From positions 186,001 to 250,000 of the forward strand of contig NZ_JAMKOJ010000001.1 of assembly GCF_023700755.1 (NCBI RefSeq): 64,000 bases of DNA, read 5' to 3'. Positions 36,287 to 44,933 of the stretch are shown in pieces (within the stretch, counting starts at the first letter, position 1; each line of letters starts with the position of its first letter). This stretch comes from Allorhizobium sonneratiae. Lineage in GTDB: Bacteria; Pseudomonadota; Alphaproteobacteria; Rhizobiales; Rhizobiaceae. The notes beneath the pieces are model-generated. The model ran no database searches, was not told the origin of the DNA, and saw only the letters and a list, made by a program, of their open reading frames with translations. Position numbers and translations under genes: made by a program.

Positions 36287-38221
36287 ATGAGGCAGGCGCC
36301 CGCATGGGCCGGGCAAGCGATAGCTACGGCCCAGCGCAAGGCGATCCTTTGCAGGATGGTGACTTTGCTGTTCCTGTTCATGGCCTGTTTTTCCGCCGGG
36401 TTGTTCGGGTCCGTCTCGAAGGCTGCCGCCGAGACCCGTTCGCTGAAGATCTATTTCGTTCATACCGGTGAAAAGGCGGAGATCACCTTCAAGCGTAATG
36501 GCCGCTACGATCCGCGCGGGCTGAAACAGCTCAATTACATTCTGCGCGACTGGCGGCGCAATGAATCGATCAACATGGACCCGCGCCTGTTCGATCTGGT
36601 CTGGACCGTTTACAGGAAAGCCGGGGCGAGCGGTTATATCTATGTCGTCTCCGGCTATCGTTCGCCGGAAACCAATGCCATGCTGCGCTCCCGTTCGAGC
36701 GGTGTCGCCAAGGAAAGCCAGCATATGCGCGGCAAGGCGATGGACTTCTTCATTCCCGGTGTGCCGTTGAAAACATTGCGCGATATCGGCATGAAGCTTC
36801 AGGAAGGCGGGGTCGGCTATTATCCCAATTCCGGTTCGCCTTTCGTGCATATGGATGTGGCGGGCGTCCGTTCCTGGCCGCGAATGCCGCGTGAGGAACT
36901 GGTGCGTCTTTTCCCCGATGGCAAGACCCTGCATATTCCTGCCGACGGTAAACCGCTGCCCGGCTATCAGCTGGCGATGGCGGAATACAAGAAACGCATC
37001 GAATCCGAAGAAATAATGATGGCGGACAACAAGATGACCGCCCGAAGTCGACCCAGAGGGTTGCTGGCCATGCTGTTTGGCGGTGGTGGCGATGAGGATG
37101 AGGGCGATGAAGACAGTTCTGCTCCGTCGAATGCGCAGACGGCGCCGGTGCCACAGCCGTCGCGACCGCAGCCGATCCTGACCAATCCCGGTTCGCCGCT
37201 GGTGGCAATGGCGTCCACCGCGGGCCAGCAGCCTGAAATCGATGCGCCTGTGCCGCAGGCACGACCGAATGTCGGCTCGGGCGACAGTCTCGCCGTGGCG
37301 CTTTATTCTTCCGGTGGTCGCAATGCGGCAGAAGAGGCCCTGCAGAAAGTGGCCTCCAATCCCGCCGGGCAGCCGGATCATAATGGCACAGACGGCGATT
37401 ATGCCAATCTGGCCGATTACAAGGTGCCAGTGCCCACGCTTCTGGGTCCACGTGGCATGAAGGGTGATGCCGAGCCGCTGATGACCGCCTCGATTGCGCC
37501 TGCCGATGTGCAGCCTGCCGATGACAGCGGCATCCACATTCCCATTCCCGCCGGTCGTCCGGCGCTGGCCGATGCGATGGCAGCTACCTTGCCGCTGAAG
37601 CAGCAGGCTGAGCCGGCAACGGTGGAGGAGGCGATGTTGTCTCCCGCCGCAGCCGAGGCTCTGGCTGCCAGCCAGAACCAGATCGTGGCAACACCGCGTG
37701 ATCGCCCGCTTGAGGCCCCGAGCGAACCGATGTCGACTCAGGCTTCGGTCACGCCGCAGGCCAAGCCGACACTTCCGCGTCCGGATGTGGTCGCAGCAGA
37801 GGCGCGGGCTGATGGCAGAGGTGCAGCAAAAACCCAGTCCGGCCAGCAGGAAATCGCTTCGCTGGTTCCAGCCTCGGCGTCTGAGCGTGCTGCAGGTTAC
37901 GGTGATGTGTTTGATTTGCCCTCCGGCAAGGCGCAGATGGCGGGCGCCCATATGCAGCCCGTTCGCGGAGACCGGCCCGGACCAAGCGAAGCCGAAGCCG
38001 CAAGGCGTGGTCTTTCCGGCGGTACACGGCTAACACGGGCTTTGCTGGCGCAATGGGCGCTGAGCAAGGACCATATCGATGTTCCGCGCAAGGCAGGCCG
38101 TCTCATCAAGTTGCCGCAACAGGTTGAGGCGGCGGTTGCTCAGCCGACGGAAGCCCTTGCCGTGGGTTTTAATGCCAAGCCTGATGCGATCGATCCGAGC
38201 CGGTTTGGAACCTTGCGTTAA
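36287..38221 (+). CDS. DUF882 / YcbK-like (M15-type) cell-wall protein with long tail
   Basis: About 644 residues from ATG 36287; TTG starts at 36272 (with GGGACGGGA upstream) or 36251 are possible. A hydrophobic signal/anchor (MVTLLFLFMACFSAGLFGSV) precedes a DUF882 peptidase-M15-like domain with SGYRSPETNAMLR, the metal-ligand set SQHMRGKAMDF and FVHMDVAG. The remaining 400 residues are Pro/Ala/Gln-rich and probably disordered. The domain is expected to act on peptidoglycan peptides. It is separated from its neighbours by terminators. Confidence 0.85.
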   Translation: MRQAPAWAGQAIATAQRKAILCRMVTLLFLFMACFSAGLFGSVSKAAAETRSLKIYFVHTGEKAEITFKRNGRYDPRGLKQLNYILRDWRRNESINMDPRLFDLVWTVYRKAGASGYIYVVSGYRSPETNAMLRSRSSGVAKESQHMRGKAMDFFIPGVPLKTLRDIGMKLQEGGVGYYPNSGSPFVHMDVAGVRSWPRMPREELVRLFPDGKTLHIPADGKPLPGYQLAMAEYKKRIESEEIMMADNKMTARSRPRGLLAMLFGGGGDEDEGDEDSSAPSNAQTAPVPQPSRPQPILTNPGSPLVAMASTAGQQPEIDAPVPQARPNVGSGDSLAVALYSSGGRNAAEEALQKVASNPAGQPDHNGTDGDYANLADYKVPVPTLLGPRGMKGDAEPLMTASIAPADVQPADDSGIHIPIPAGRPALADAMAATLPLKQQAEPATVEEAMLSPAAAEALAASQNQIVATPRDRPLEAPSEPMSTQASVTPQAKPTLPRPDVVAAEARADGRGAAKTQSGQQEIASLVPASASERAAGYGDVFDLPSGKAQMAGAHMQPVRGDRPGPSEAEAARRGLSGGTRLTRALLAQWALSKDHIDVPRKAGRLIKLPQQVEAAVAQPTEALAVGFNAKPDAIDPSRFGTLR

Positions 38222-38265
38222 TGGCCCCTGCGCGCGATGGGCGAAGGGCTTTGGTCGTGAATTAT

Positions 38266-38301
38266 AAAGCCTTATGCATTTATCAAAATGCATAAGGCTT
38301 A
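38266..38301 (+). terminator. Terminator of the DUF882 gene
   Basis: AAGCCTTATGCATTT and AAATGCATAAGGCTT make a 15-bp perfect stem followed by AATATTTTGTTTT. Confidence 0.8.
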
Positions 38302-38469
38302 ATATTTTGTTTTATAATGATTTTCAGGAGTTTAGCCTGTTCCTGCTTTCGGTCGGCTGCTGTCAGAAATTCTACAGTCGGTTTTTGAAGTGTCGAATGT
38401 CCGTTATCGTTTGATTGAGGACAACGACACGCGACCTGCTTCAGGGTGGTCAACCTTAAGGGCGGACAA
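38302..38469. other. Short non-coding gap between opposed terminators
   Basis: About 170 bp between the DUF882 terminator and the DUF465 terminator. I see no gene in it. Confidence 0.4.
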
Positions 38470-38505
38470 CAAAAAGGCTCCGGAGGGGTGGTCCGCCTCC
38501 GAAGC
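38470..38505 (-). terminator. Terminator of the minus-strand DUF465 gene
   Basis: On the minus strand GGCTTCGGAGG ... CCTCCGGAGCC is followed by TTTTTGTTG, 75 bp past the DUF465 stop. Confidence 0.85.
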
Positions 38506-38578
38506 CCTGTAATTTCGTTTCTGCAGCCATCGCCCTCATATGTCTTCGGGCAGGCAGGCGTAAAATGACCAGAACTGT

Positions 38579-38752
38579 TTAATGACGTGTGCCCTTAAGG
38601 CGCTCCATTTCGTCTTTGAGCTTGAGCTTCATGCGCTTGATTTCAAGGATTTCGCGTTCGTCGGTCGAAGGGGAGGTGCGAGCGGTATGGAGCTTCTCCT
38701 CCAGAGCCCCATGCTTCTTTGCCAGCTGTTCAAGATGAGCCTGAATCGTCAT
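38579..38752 (-). CDS. DUF465 (YdcH-like) small helical protein
   Basis: 57 residues from ATG 38752 (AAGGA 9 bases upstream); the frame is open to 38965 but that part is not coding. It is a charged, coiled-coil two-helix protein (AHLEQLAKKHGALEEKLHTA ... IKRMKLKLKDEMERL), the DUF465 signature. Function unknown. A second DUF465 gene is divergent at 38981, an arrangement with a shared promoter region. Confidence 0.88.
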   Translation of the reverse strand: MTIQAHLEQLAKKHGALEEKLHTARTSPSTDEREILEIKRMKLKLKDEMERLKGTRH

Positions 38753-38980
38753 TTGATCAGTCCTTCCTTGTTTGACCCCGGCACCCATTTGCCGGGTTTT
38801 CCGGTTTGCAACAGGAGTGTGACATGATCCGCTTTCATTGTCTAAGGCGAAAACCTGAAAACTTCGCGGCAATTTCGTGCATAAGGATAACTTCCCGTTA
38901 TCGCTGTTTAATGATAGGAGCTTGCCGATTCCTTGGTGCATCTGATGTAGATGCTGAGATGACAAGATGGGGACAGGACC

Positions 38981-39184
38981 ATGCCGGATCAGGAACAGGC
39001 GGATTCAAGGCTGCAGCTCGCGCGGTTGCGACAGGAGCATGAAGACTATGACGCAGCTATCAACGCCATGGTTCAGGTCGGTTGCGATGCGCTGAGAATC
39101 CAGCGCATGAAGAAAAAAAAGCTTGCGATCAAGGACAAGCTGACGAAGCTCGAAGATCAGATCATTCCTGATATTATCGCCTGA
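38981..39184 (+). CDS. DUF465 (YdcH-like) small helical protein, second copy
   Basis: 67 residues: [20 protein letters not shown] ... [20 protein letters not shown]. The same IxRMKxKKLxLKDxL core as the divergent copy shows they are paralogs. It ends 17 bp before purE and is probably in the same transcript. Function unknown. Confidence 0.88.
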   Translation: MPDQEQADSRLQLARLRQEHEDYDAAINAMVQVGCDALRIQRMKKKKLAIKDKLTKLEDQIIPDIIA

Positions 39185-39201
39185 AGAGGAGAAAGCCGCC
39201 G

Positions 39202-39702
39202 ATGCAGGAGGAAAGACCGCCCGTCGCCATCATCATGGGCAGCCAGTCGGATTGGGAGACGATGAAAAATGCTGCCGATACGCTGGATCAGCTAGGCGTC
39301 AGCTATGAGGCGCGCATCGTTTCGGCACATCGCACCCCCGACCGCATGGTTGCTTTTTCCAAGGGTGCCCGCGAGGAAGGCTTTCAGGTGATCATTGCCG
39401 GCGCCGGCGGTGCTGCCCATTTGCCGGGCATGGTGGCGTCGATGACCCCATTGCCCGTGTTCGGTGTGCCGGTGCAATCGAAATCCATGTCCGGCCTCGA
39501 CAGCCTATATTCCATCGTGCAGATGCCGGCAGGTATCCCGGTGGGGACGCTGGCCATCGGTCGGGCAGGAGCAGTCAATGCCGCGCTTCTGGCCGCCCGG
39601 GTGCTGGCCCTTGGCGATGATGATCTTGCCGACCGTCTGGAAGACTGGATGGCGAGCCAGACCGCGTCGGTGGCTGATTATCCGGCGGATGAGGCTCCAT
39701 GA
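39202..39702 (+). CDS. purE: N5-carboxyaminoimidazole ribonucleotide mutase
   Basis: 166 residues. It converts N5-CAIR to CAIR in purine synthesis. The class I signature is complete: [48 protein letters not shown] and [14 protein letters not shown]. The last codon overlaps the purK start (ATGA), so the pair is translationally coupled. Confidence 0.96.
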   Translation: MQEERPPVAIIMGSQSDWETMKNAADTLDQLGVSYEARIVSAHRTPDRMVAFSKGAREEGFQVIIAGAGGAAHLPGMVASMTPLPVFGVPVQSKSMSGLDSLYSIVQMPAGIPVGTLAIGRAGAVNAALLAARVLALGDDDLADRLEDWMASQTASVADYPADEAP

Positions 39703-40796
39703 CGCGCCCTGAGATGCAGTCTGCACGGACAGTCAAAACCATCGGCATCATCGGTGGCGGCCAGCTTGGCCGGATGCTGGCCATGGCCGCAGCCCGGCTG
39801 GGGTTGAGCACAGTGATTCTCGAACCGCAGGCGGATTGTCCTGCGGCGCAGGTGGCCAATCGCCAGATCGTGGCGGCCTATGACGATCCCGCCGCGCTGG
39901 AGGCTCTTGCGCAGGCCTGCGATGTTGTGACCTATGAATTCGAGAATGTTCCGGTGGATGCCGCAGAGCGGCTTTCCGTCGTCCGTCCGGTGTTTCCTCC
40001 GGCGAAAGCGCTGGAAGTGTCGCAGGACCGCCTGGTGGAAAAGCAGTTCCTCAACGGGCTTGGCATTGCCACGGCCCCCTTCCGTGCAGTGGACAGCCAG
40101 GCGGCGCTTGAGGCGGCGCTAAAGGATTTTGGCGGGCAGGGGGTATTGAAAACCCGCCGCTTCGGCTATGACGGCAAGGGACAAAAGGTCTATCGCACAG
40201 GTGACAAGTCTGAAGGCGGCTATGCTGCGCTGGGTGGAGTGCCCTTGATCCTTGAAGGTTTTGTCGCCTTTGAGCGAGAAATCTCGATCATCGCGGCGCG
40301 TGGTGCCGACGGACATATTGCCTGTTACGATCCGGCGGAGAACATCCATCGCGATGGCATTCTGCACACATCTACGGTGCCGGCGCGGATCGGGGAGGCC
40401 ACGGCCAGCGCCGCAAGAGCCGCCGCTGAGAAGCTGCTGGACGGTCTCGATTATGTCGGGGTTGTCGGCATCGAATTCTTCCTCATGCCGGACGGGTCGC
40501 TGATTGCCAATGAGATGGCGCCACGTGTGCACAATTCCGGCCATTGGACGGAAGCAGCCTGCGTCATCTCCCAGTTTGAACAGCATGTTCGGGCTGTTGC
40601 CGGGCTGTCGCTGGGCATTCCAGGCCGCCATAGCGACTGCGTGATGACCAATCTGATCGGTGACGACATCGATCATGTCGGCGACTGGCTGGGCATGGCC
40701 AACACGCTGGTGCATCTTTATGGCAAAGCGGAAGCACGGCCCGGCCGCAAGATGGGGCATGTGACGGAGCTGCGTGCGCTACAGGCCGCACACTGA
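39699..40796 (+). CDS. purK: N5-carboxyaminoimidazole ribonucleotide synthase
   Basis: 365 residues, ATP-grasp. It carboxylates AIR with bicarbonate and ATP to N5-CAIR, the substrate of Pur[19 protein letters not shown] at the start, [39 protein letters not shown] and [14 protein letters not shown] are the expected family motifs. It overlaps purE by 4 bp. Confidence 0.96.
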   Translation: MTRPEMQSARTVKTIGIIGGGQLGRMLAMAAARLGLSTVILEPQADCPAAQVANRQIVAAYDDPAALEALAQACDVVTYEFENVPVDAAERLSVVRPVFPPAKALEVSQDRLVEKQFLNGLGIATAPFRAVDSQAALEAALKDFGGQGVLKTRRFGYDGKGQKVYRTGDKSEGGYAALGGVPLILEGFVAFEREISIIAARGADGHIACYDPAENIHRDGILHTSTVPARIGEATASAARAAAEKLLDGLDYVGVVGIEFFLMPDGSLIANEMAPRVHNSGHWTEAACVISQFEQHVRAVAGLSLGIPGRHSDCVMTNLIGDDIDHVGDWLGMANTLVHLYGKAEARPGRKMGHVTELRALQAAH

Positions 40797-40865
40797 GTGG
40801 CGTTGGTGTTGCAGGATTTTTATCCGAAAGTGGTGGTCATTGTTTCGGAAATCCTGCCCAAGCGG

Positions 40866-40894
40866 TTGACATGCTGACTGGGCCGCGGTATTTG
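40866..40894 (+). promoter_or_regulatory. Sigma-70-type promoter for rpmJ
   Basis: TTGACA (40866-40871), a 17-base spacer and TATTTG (40889-40894), about 100 bp upstream of rpmJ. Confidence 0.6.
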
Positions 40895-40992
40895 CCTGCA
40901 ACCCTGAACCAGCGCGCCCTTGGGCGTGCTTTTCAAAGATAGATATACCGGCGGAAACCTCTGGTTCCCTGGCAAACCTGCGGATCGAAACA

Positions 40993-41118
40993 ATGAAGAT
41001 CAAGAATTCGCTGAAAGCGCTGAAGGCTCGTCACCGCGACAACCGTCTGGTTCGCCGCAAGGGTCGCGTTTACATCATCAACAAGCAGAATCCGCGTTTC
41101 AAGGCTCGTCAGGGCTGA
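40993..41118 (+). CDS. rpmJ: 50S ribosomal protein L36, zinc-independent form
   Basis: 41 residues: [20 protein letters not shown], then [21 protein letters not shown]. It has the L36 core ([21 protein letters not shown]) but none of the zinc-binding cysteines, so it is the YkgO-type form that is usual in alphaproteobacteria. It is preceded by a good promoter and followed by a terminator that overlaps the next gene's start. Confidence 0.95.
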   Translation: MKIKNSLKALKARHRDNRLVRRKGRVYIINKQNPRFKARQG

Positions 41119-41183
41119 TTGTGCTGCCCATGCCGATAAGGACCTGGGCAGATCGATTTGAAAGACGCAAAATTCAGTTTGAG

Positions 41184-41237
41184 AAAAAGCGCATCGACGA
41201 TATTGTCATCGTCATGCGCTTTTTGTTTTTTTCTCTC
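41184..41237 (+). terminator. rpmJ terminator overlapping the TPR gene start
   Basis: AAAAAGCGCATCGACGAT pairs with ATCGTCATGCGCTTTTT (one bulged C) and is followed by GTTTTTTTC. The right arm contains the ATG (41214) of the TPR gene, so that gene may be expressed by read-through or from within the hairpin. Confidence 0.85.
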
Positions 41238-41870
41238 TCTCTCATCCTTCCAGCCACCGGAATTGCTCTTGTCGCCTGGGCGCCCGCTTTCGCGGCCTCT
41301 GGTCGGGCGGGGCAGGCCCTTGAGCAACCGTCCATAGAGCAAGGACAGGCGGTAGAGAGGCTTGTCGACAGATCGTCTGCTGCCATGGCCGCAGAGCCTG
41401 TTGCTCAGCTTCTGGCACGGTTGAAGCGTGAGCGCGACCCTGAGGCGGCCAATGTGATTGCCGCCGCTATTGTCAGTCACTGGACCGATTCGGGCAGCGC
41501 AACCGTCAACCTGCTGATGCAATGGGCGCAAAAAGCAGAGAAAGACAAGAAAACCTCTGCTGCCTATGATTTTCTCGATCAGGCTATTGAACTGTCTCCA
41601 AATTACTCCGAGGCCTGGTTTGCAAGAGCCAGGTTGAATTTTGCCCTTGGTAGTCAGGCAAAGGCTATGGCGGACCTGAACCGTGTGCTGAGCCTTGAGC
41701 CGGAACGCTTTGACGCTCTTGCCTTTCTTGCGGCTGTCCTGAGTGAAAACGGCATGCAGGCCAAAGCACTGAAGGCCTGGCAGCAGTCGCTGGATCTTTA
41801 TCCGGCCAATCGCACAGCGCAAAAGGCTTTGAGCGCTCTTTCCGAGGCTCTGGCGGGTGTCAGAACCTGA
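41214..41870 (+). CDS. Secreted TPR-repeat protein
   Basis: 218 residues from ATG 41214, chosen for the signal peptide MRFLFFSLSLILPATGIALV (cleavage near AFAAS). ATG 41130 would add 28 residues before it. At least two TPR units lie at about 125-200 (FLDQAIELSPNYSEAWFARA, LNRVLSLEPERFDALAFLAA and a third). It probably acts as a periplasmic scaffold; function unknown. No clear ribosome site is visible at either start, and the chosen ATG lies inside the rpmJ terminator. Confidence 0.8.
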   Translation: MRFLFFSLSLILPATGIALVAWAPAFAASGRAGQALEQPSIEQGQAVERLVDRSSAAMAAEPVAQLLARLKRERDPEAANVIAAAIVSHWTDSGSATVNLLMQWAQKAEKDKKTSAAYDFLDQAIELSPNYSEAWFARARLNFALGSQAKAMADLNRVLSLEPERFDALAFLAAVLSENGMQAKALKAWQQSLDLYPANRTAQKALSALSEALAGVRT

Positions 41871-42060
41871 GACTGCATGGAGGCCATGCAAATATCTGCC
41901 GGCACATATTGCAAGCGCGCAGGCAAACGGCAAGTAATATTCATAAATGATAAAATAATGATTTTTCTATGCCTGTACTTTCCCACCAATCCTGTACCGA
42001 TTTTTTAGAGCATTGGCAGGAGAAAAGTGGGGAGGGGTTCTCCGTGAGGGCGTGATCTAA
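41871..42060. other. Intergenic region with a rhizobial AGAGCATT repeat
   Basis: AGAGCATTGGCAGGAGAAAA at 42007-42026 matches the start of a dispersed repeat also seen at 60692 and 42600-42665. Otherwise AT-rich and non-coding. Confidence 0.45.
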
Positions 42061-42219
42061 CAGGCTGCTGAAAACGGCGATCCGGGCTGAAACCGGTCTG
42101 TTTCGGTGATTGAAAAGCGCCAAAAAAACGTTGCAAATGGTCTATTTGCGCCGTTCTTGGCACTTTTACTCCGCACAACATCCTCGTTTTCAGCTCTGCC
42201 TGACGTTTTCAGCAGCCTG
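42061..42219. mobile_element. MITE-like element with 16-bp terminal inverted repeats
   Basis: CAGGCTGCTGAAAACG (42061-42076) is perfectly inverted at 42204-42219. The 159-bp element can fold along much of its length (AAAGCGCCAAAAAAACG inside against CGTTCTTGGCACTTTT). It has no transposase. A partial copy of the left end lies at 11903-11940. Confidence 0.75.
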
Positions 42220-42282
42220 CTCAAGTGTGTCTGTGAAACACTGAAACACTCTAAAAAGCATCATTTAATGCATTGGAAACCA

Positions 42283-42299
42283 TACAGGCTTTGCCTGTA
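42283..42299. promoter_or_regulatory. Operator-like palindrome
   Basis: TACAGGC TTT GCCTGTA, perfect 7-bp arms, 22 bp upstream of a predicted promoter that would drive the candidate small RNA. Confidence 0.45.
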
Positions 42300-42320
42300 C
42301 AATTCAGGCGTTATTTGTTG

Positions 42321-42349
42321 TTGACGGAGAAACTTTAAGGTTGTAAAAC
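42321..42349 (+). promoter_or_regulatory. Sigma-70-type promoter of a candidate small RNA
   Basis: TTGACG (42321-42326), a 17-base spacer, TAAAAC (42344-42349). No ORF follows; a terminator comes about 115 bp later. Confidence 0.5.
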
Positions 42350-42355
42350 AAATCT

Positions 42356-42465
42356 ATTACATCCATTGGTTTTTAAGGTTCTTTTATAACCTAAAAATAG
42401 TCTAATACTTTATCAAAAGTGATCTCGAAAATTTTATAGCCGCCTACGGGCGGCTATATTTTTGC
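42356..42465 (+). ncRNA. Candidate intergenic small RNA (about 110 nt)
   Basis: It lies between the promoter above and a strong terminator. It contains a 5' hairpin (TTTAAGGTT ... AACCTAAA), an AU-rich unpaired stretch and the ATAGCCGCC TACG GGCGGCTAT terminator with a U-run, the layout of many trans-acting sRNAs. No family is recognised. Confidence 0.45.
42435..42465 (+). terminator. Rho-independent terminator (intergenic)
   Basis: ATAGCCGCC TACG GGCGGCTAT followed by ATTTTTG. No plus-strand gene lies upstream within 560 bp, so it should end a non-coding transcript. Confidence 0.85.
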
Positions 42466-42547
42466 GCTTGTAAACGACATAAAGGGTGATAGAGCCTCGG
42501 CCGAAAAGCGGGAACCGGTTTTTGGAAAAACCGATGCAGAAACAAAA

Positions 42548-42660
42548 TCTTAGAGCAGTTCCAGGAAACGTGTGAAACGGTTTTCCGTCCGGAAATGCGG
42601 AAAAGAAAGAGTGAGAGCATTGTGCCGATTCCGATTTTCGGTACGATGCTCTCGCCCTCT
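42548..42660. repeat. Rhizobial dispersed repeat (AGAGCA type)
   Basis: Begins TTAGAGCAGTTCCAGGAAAC, contains GTGAAACGGTTTTCCGTCCG, and ends with GAGAGCATTGTGCCG ... GGTACGATGCTCTC, an inverted AGAGCAT pair. Related fragments occur at 42007, 60692 and 15644. This type is widespread between genes in Rhizobiaceae. Confidence 0.65.
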
Positions 42661-42671
42661 GAACGAAAAGA

Positions 42672-42693
42672 GGGGAGCATAATGCTCCCCTGG
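42672..42693 (-). terminator. Terminator of pyk
   Basis: On the minus strand AGGGGAGCAT TATGCTCCCCT is followed by CTTTTCG, about 25 bp after the pyk stop. Confidence 0.8.
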
Positions 42694-42716
42694 TTCAATT
42701 TGGTCGTTTGAGGATT

Positions 42717-44156
42717 TTAAATCCCAGATTGTCCGTCCTGGCCGATATAGGCAATGCGCAACATGTTCGTCGCGCCCGGCGTGCCGAGAGGAACGCCGGC
42801 GGAAATGATGACGCGATCGCCCGGCTGACCGAACTCCTCGCTCACGACTATGCGGCAGGCGCGATTGACCATATCATCGAGATTGGTCGGCTCTTCAGAG
42901 ACCACGCAGTGCAGGCCCCAGACCACTGAAAGGCGGCGAGCGGTCTGAATGACCGGGGAGAGGGCGATGATCGGCACTTCCGGCCGTTCACGCGAGGCGC
43001 GCATGCCGGTGCGGCCAGACGAGGTGTAACAGACGATGGCGGTGAGCTTCAGCGTTTCGGCAATCTGGCGGGCGGCCAGCGAAATCGCATCGGCGCCGGT
43101 GGCTTCCGGCTGCGGGCGCTGGGCGTAGATGATGCCGGGATAATGCGGCTCTTTCTCGATGGTCCGGGCAATCGAGGCCATGGTCGAGACGGCTTCGACC
43201 GGATATTGGCCGGAGGCGGATTCTGCCGAGAGCATGATGGCGTCGGCGCCTTCGAACACGGCGGTCGCCACGTCCGAGACTTCGGCGCGTGTGGGGACCG
43301 GCGCAGTGATCATCGATTCCAGCATCTGGGTGGCGACAACGACCGGCTTGCCTTCACGTCGGCAGGCGCGGATCAACTGTTTCTGGATGCCGGGGACGGT
43401 TTCCAGCGGCATTTCAACGCCGAGATCGCCGCGCGCCACCATCAGCGCATCGGACAGCGCAATGATTTCATCGATACGCTCGATGGCCTGCGGCTTTTCG
43501 ATCTTCGACATCAGGCCGACTCGACCACCGGCAATCTTGCGCACTTCCGCCAGATCTTCCGGGCGCTGGATGAAGGAAAGCGCCACCCAGTCGACATCAT
43601 TGGTGGCGAGAACCGCATCCAGATCGGCGCGGTCCTTGTCGGTCAGCACGCCGGCGGACAGGATCGTATCCGGCAGGCTGACGCCTTTGCGGTCAGAGAT
43701 CTTCGTGCCGGACACCACGGTGCAGACAATGCTCTTTCCGTCGCATTTTTCCGCTTTGAGATGCAGCTTGCCGTCGTCAATCAGCAGACGGTCGCCGGGC
43801 TTGACGGCTTCGAGAATTTCCGGATGGGGCAGATAAACGCGGCTGTTGTCGCCAGGAGCCTCGTTGTTGTCGAGAGTGAAGGTCTGGCCCGGTTTCAGTT
43901 CGACCGAAGTTTCGGCAAATTTGCCAACCCGGAGTTTCGGCCCCTGAAGGTCGGCAAGAATGCCGATCGGGCGTCCGCAAACCGCTTCCACATTACGGAT
44001 GCGCTTGATCAGTGTGCGCATCAGATCATGGCTGGCATGGCTCATATTGATGCGAAAAACATCCGCGCCCGCTTCATGCAGCTTGCGGATCATCGCCTCA
44101 TCCTGCGAAGCCGGACCGAGTGTGGCGAGAATCTTGACCTTGCGTTTGCGCCTCAT
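42717..44156 (-). CDS. pyk: Pyruvate kinase
   Basis: 479 residues. It makes pyruvate and ATP from phosphoenolpyruvate and ADP. VKILATLGPASQDEAMI at the start, FRINMSHASHD, LADLQGPKLRVG, SKIEKPQAIERIDEI, MVARGDLGVEMPLETVP and ATQMLESMITAPVPTRAEVSDVA cover the active site. Length fits. The DUF1036 gene stops directly before its start, so they form an operon with DUF1036 first. Confidence 0.97.
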   Translation of the reverse strand: MRRKRKVKILATLGPASQDEAMIRKLHEAGADVFRINMSHASHDLMRTLIKRIRNVEAVCGRPIGILADLQGPKLRVGKFAETSVELKPGQTFTLDNNEAPGDNSRVYLPHPEILEAVKPGDRLLIDDGKLHLKAEKCDGKSIVCTVVSGTKISDRKGVSLPDTILSAGVLTDKDRADLDAVLATNDVDWVALSFIQRPEDLAEVRKIAGGRVGLMSKIEKPQAIERIDEIIALSDALMVARGDLGVEMPLETVPGIQKQLIRACRREGKPVVVATQMLESMITAPVPTRAEVSDVATAVFEGADAIMLSAESASGQYPVEAVSTMASIARTIEKEPHYPGIIYAQRPQPEATGADAISLAARQIAETLKLTAIVCYTSSGRTGMRASRERPEVPIIALSPVIQTARRLSVVWGLHCVVSEEPTNLDDMVNRACRIVVSEEFGQPGDRVIISAGVPLGTPGATNMLRIAYIGQDGQSGI

Positions 44157-44588
44157 TTATTTCTTGCCTTCCTGCGTCCCTTGAGTGTCTGACAATTGAA
44201 CCATCCAGCTCGTCTGGCGGCCCGTATCATATTCCTTGAAGCCCATTTGCTGATAGCCGCGCTTGAAGCAGTCCTTCACGCCGGAAATCTTGAATTCGTT
44301 TTCCGCCACGCACATCTTCACATCACCGGTCCAGCGGCCACCGCGCGCGGCATCCTCGGCGTAGAGATAATAAAAGCGTGATTTGAGATCGCCTTCGATC
44401 AGCGTGGCACAGGTTGAGGCTGGAACCTGCCACCAGCCTTCGCTGACCCAGCCTTCCTGAGCGCGATAACCGATCGCCACGCCCACCAGATTCGGCGTTC
44501 CGTTGCAGACGCGAAAATCGGCCCGAGCGGGTTGAGCAAAGAGCAAAGGCGATGCCAAAAGACTGACAAACAGGGCGAAATACCGCAT
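44157..44588 (-). CDS. DUF1036 secreted protein
   Basis: 143 residues from ATG 44588, where a signal peptide begins (MRYFALFVSLLASPLLFAQP, cleavage near ARAD); the frame is open to 44696. The mature part FRVCNGTPNLVGVAIGYRAQ, EGWWQVPASTC, YYLYAEDAARGG and CFKRGYQQMGFKEYDTG is a DUF1036 domain with conserved cysteines. Function unknown. Its stop abuts the pyk start. Confidence 0.88.
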   Translation of the reverse strand: MRYFALFVSLLASPLLFAQPARADFRVCNGTPNLVGVAIGYRAQEGWVSEGWWQVPASTCATLIEGDLKSRFYYLYAEDAARGGRWTGDVKMCVAENEFKISGVKDCFKRGYQQMGFKEYDTGRQTSWMVQLSDTQGTQEGKK

Positions 44589-44824
44589 TGGAATACGCCT
44601 TGCTACGGAAGTGAGTGTTTTGCGAGTGTGCACGGCTTCCGACGAAACTCCATTTTTCTTGGGCTCTTTCTTGCGACGATGCCTGAAGAAAGTCAACGCA
44701 ATCCTAATCGATTAACACCTCGTGATTATCCGTATCCAGTTTGTCTGAATGGTGACAGGGCTGGAACAAAACTGTGAATGCACACTTTTGGAGCGTAAAT
44801 TGATCTGATGGAATGAGATCGGCG

Positions 44825-44871
44825 CTCTACAGCGCCGTGCGTTTTATAAACGCACAAAGGACGCTGTAGCA
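44825..44871. repeat. Dispersed palindromic repeat, module 1 (copy B)
   Basis: CTCTACAGCGCCGTGCG ... CGCACAAAGGACGCTGTAG, the reverse complement of copy A at 156-210 apart from one deleted A. Confidence 0.8.
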
Positions 44872-44880
44872 CTTTAAATT

Positions 44881-44933
44881 TGCTGCATCATTTTCGCCTT
44901 AAATCTCACCCGATTGAAGGAATGATGCAGTAA
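44881..44933. repeat. Dispersed palindromic repeat, module 2 (copy B)
   Basis: TGCTGCATCATTTTCGCCTT ... CGATTGAAGGAATGATGCAG. The ends are inverted (CTGCATCATT / AATGATGCAG). It directly follows module 1, as at 59864-59969. Confidence 0.75.

Noticed and set aside
36209..37951. Minus-strand 580-codon open frame
   Set aside because: It is antisense to the DUF882 gene; its His/Arg/Gly-rich composition is the usual shadow of high-GC coding DNA.
42106..42324. 72-codon frame overlapping the MITE-like element
   Set aside because: It consists of palindrome sequence and has no start signal.
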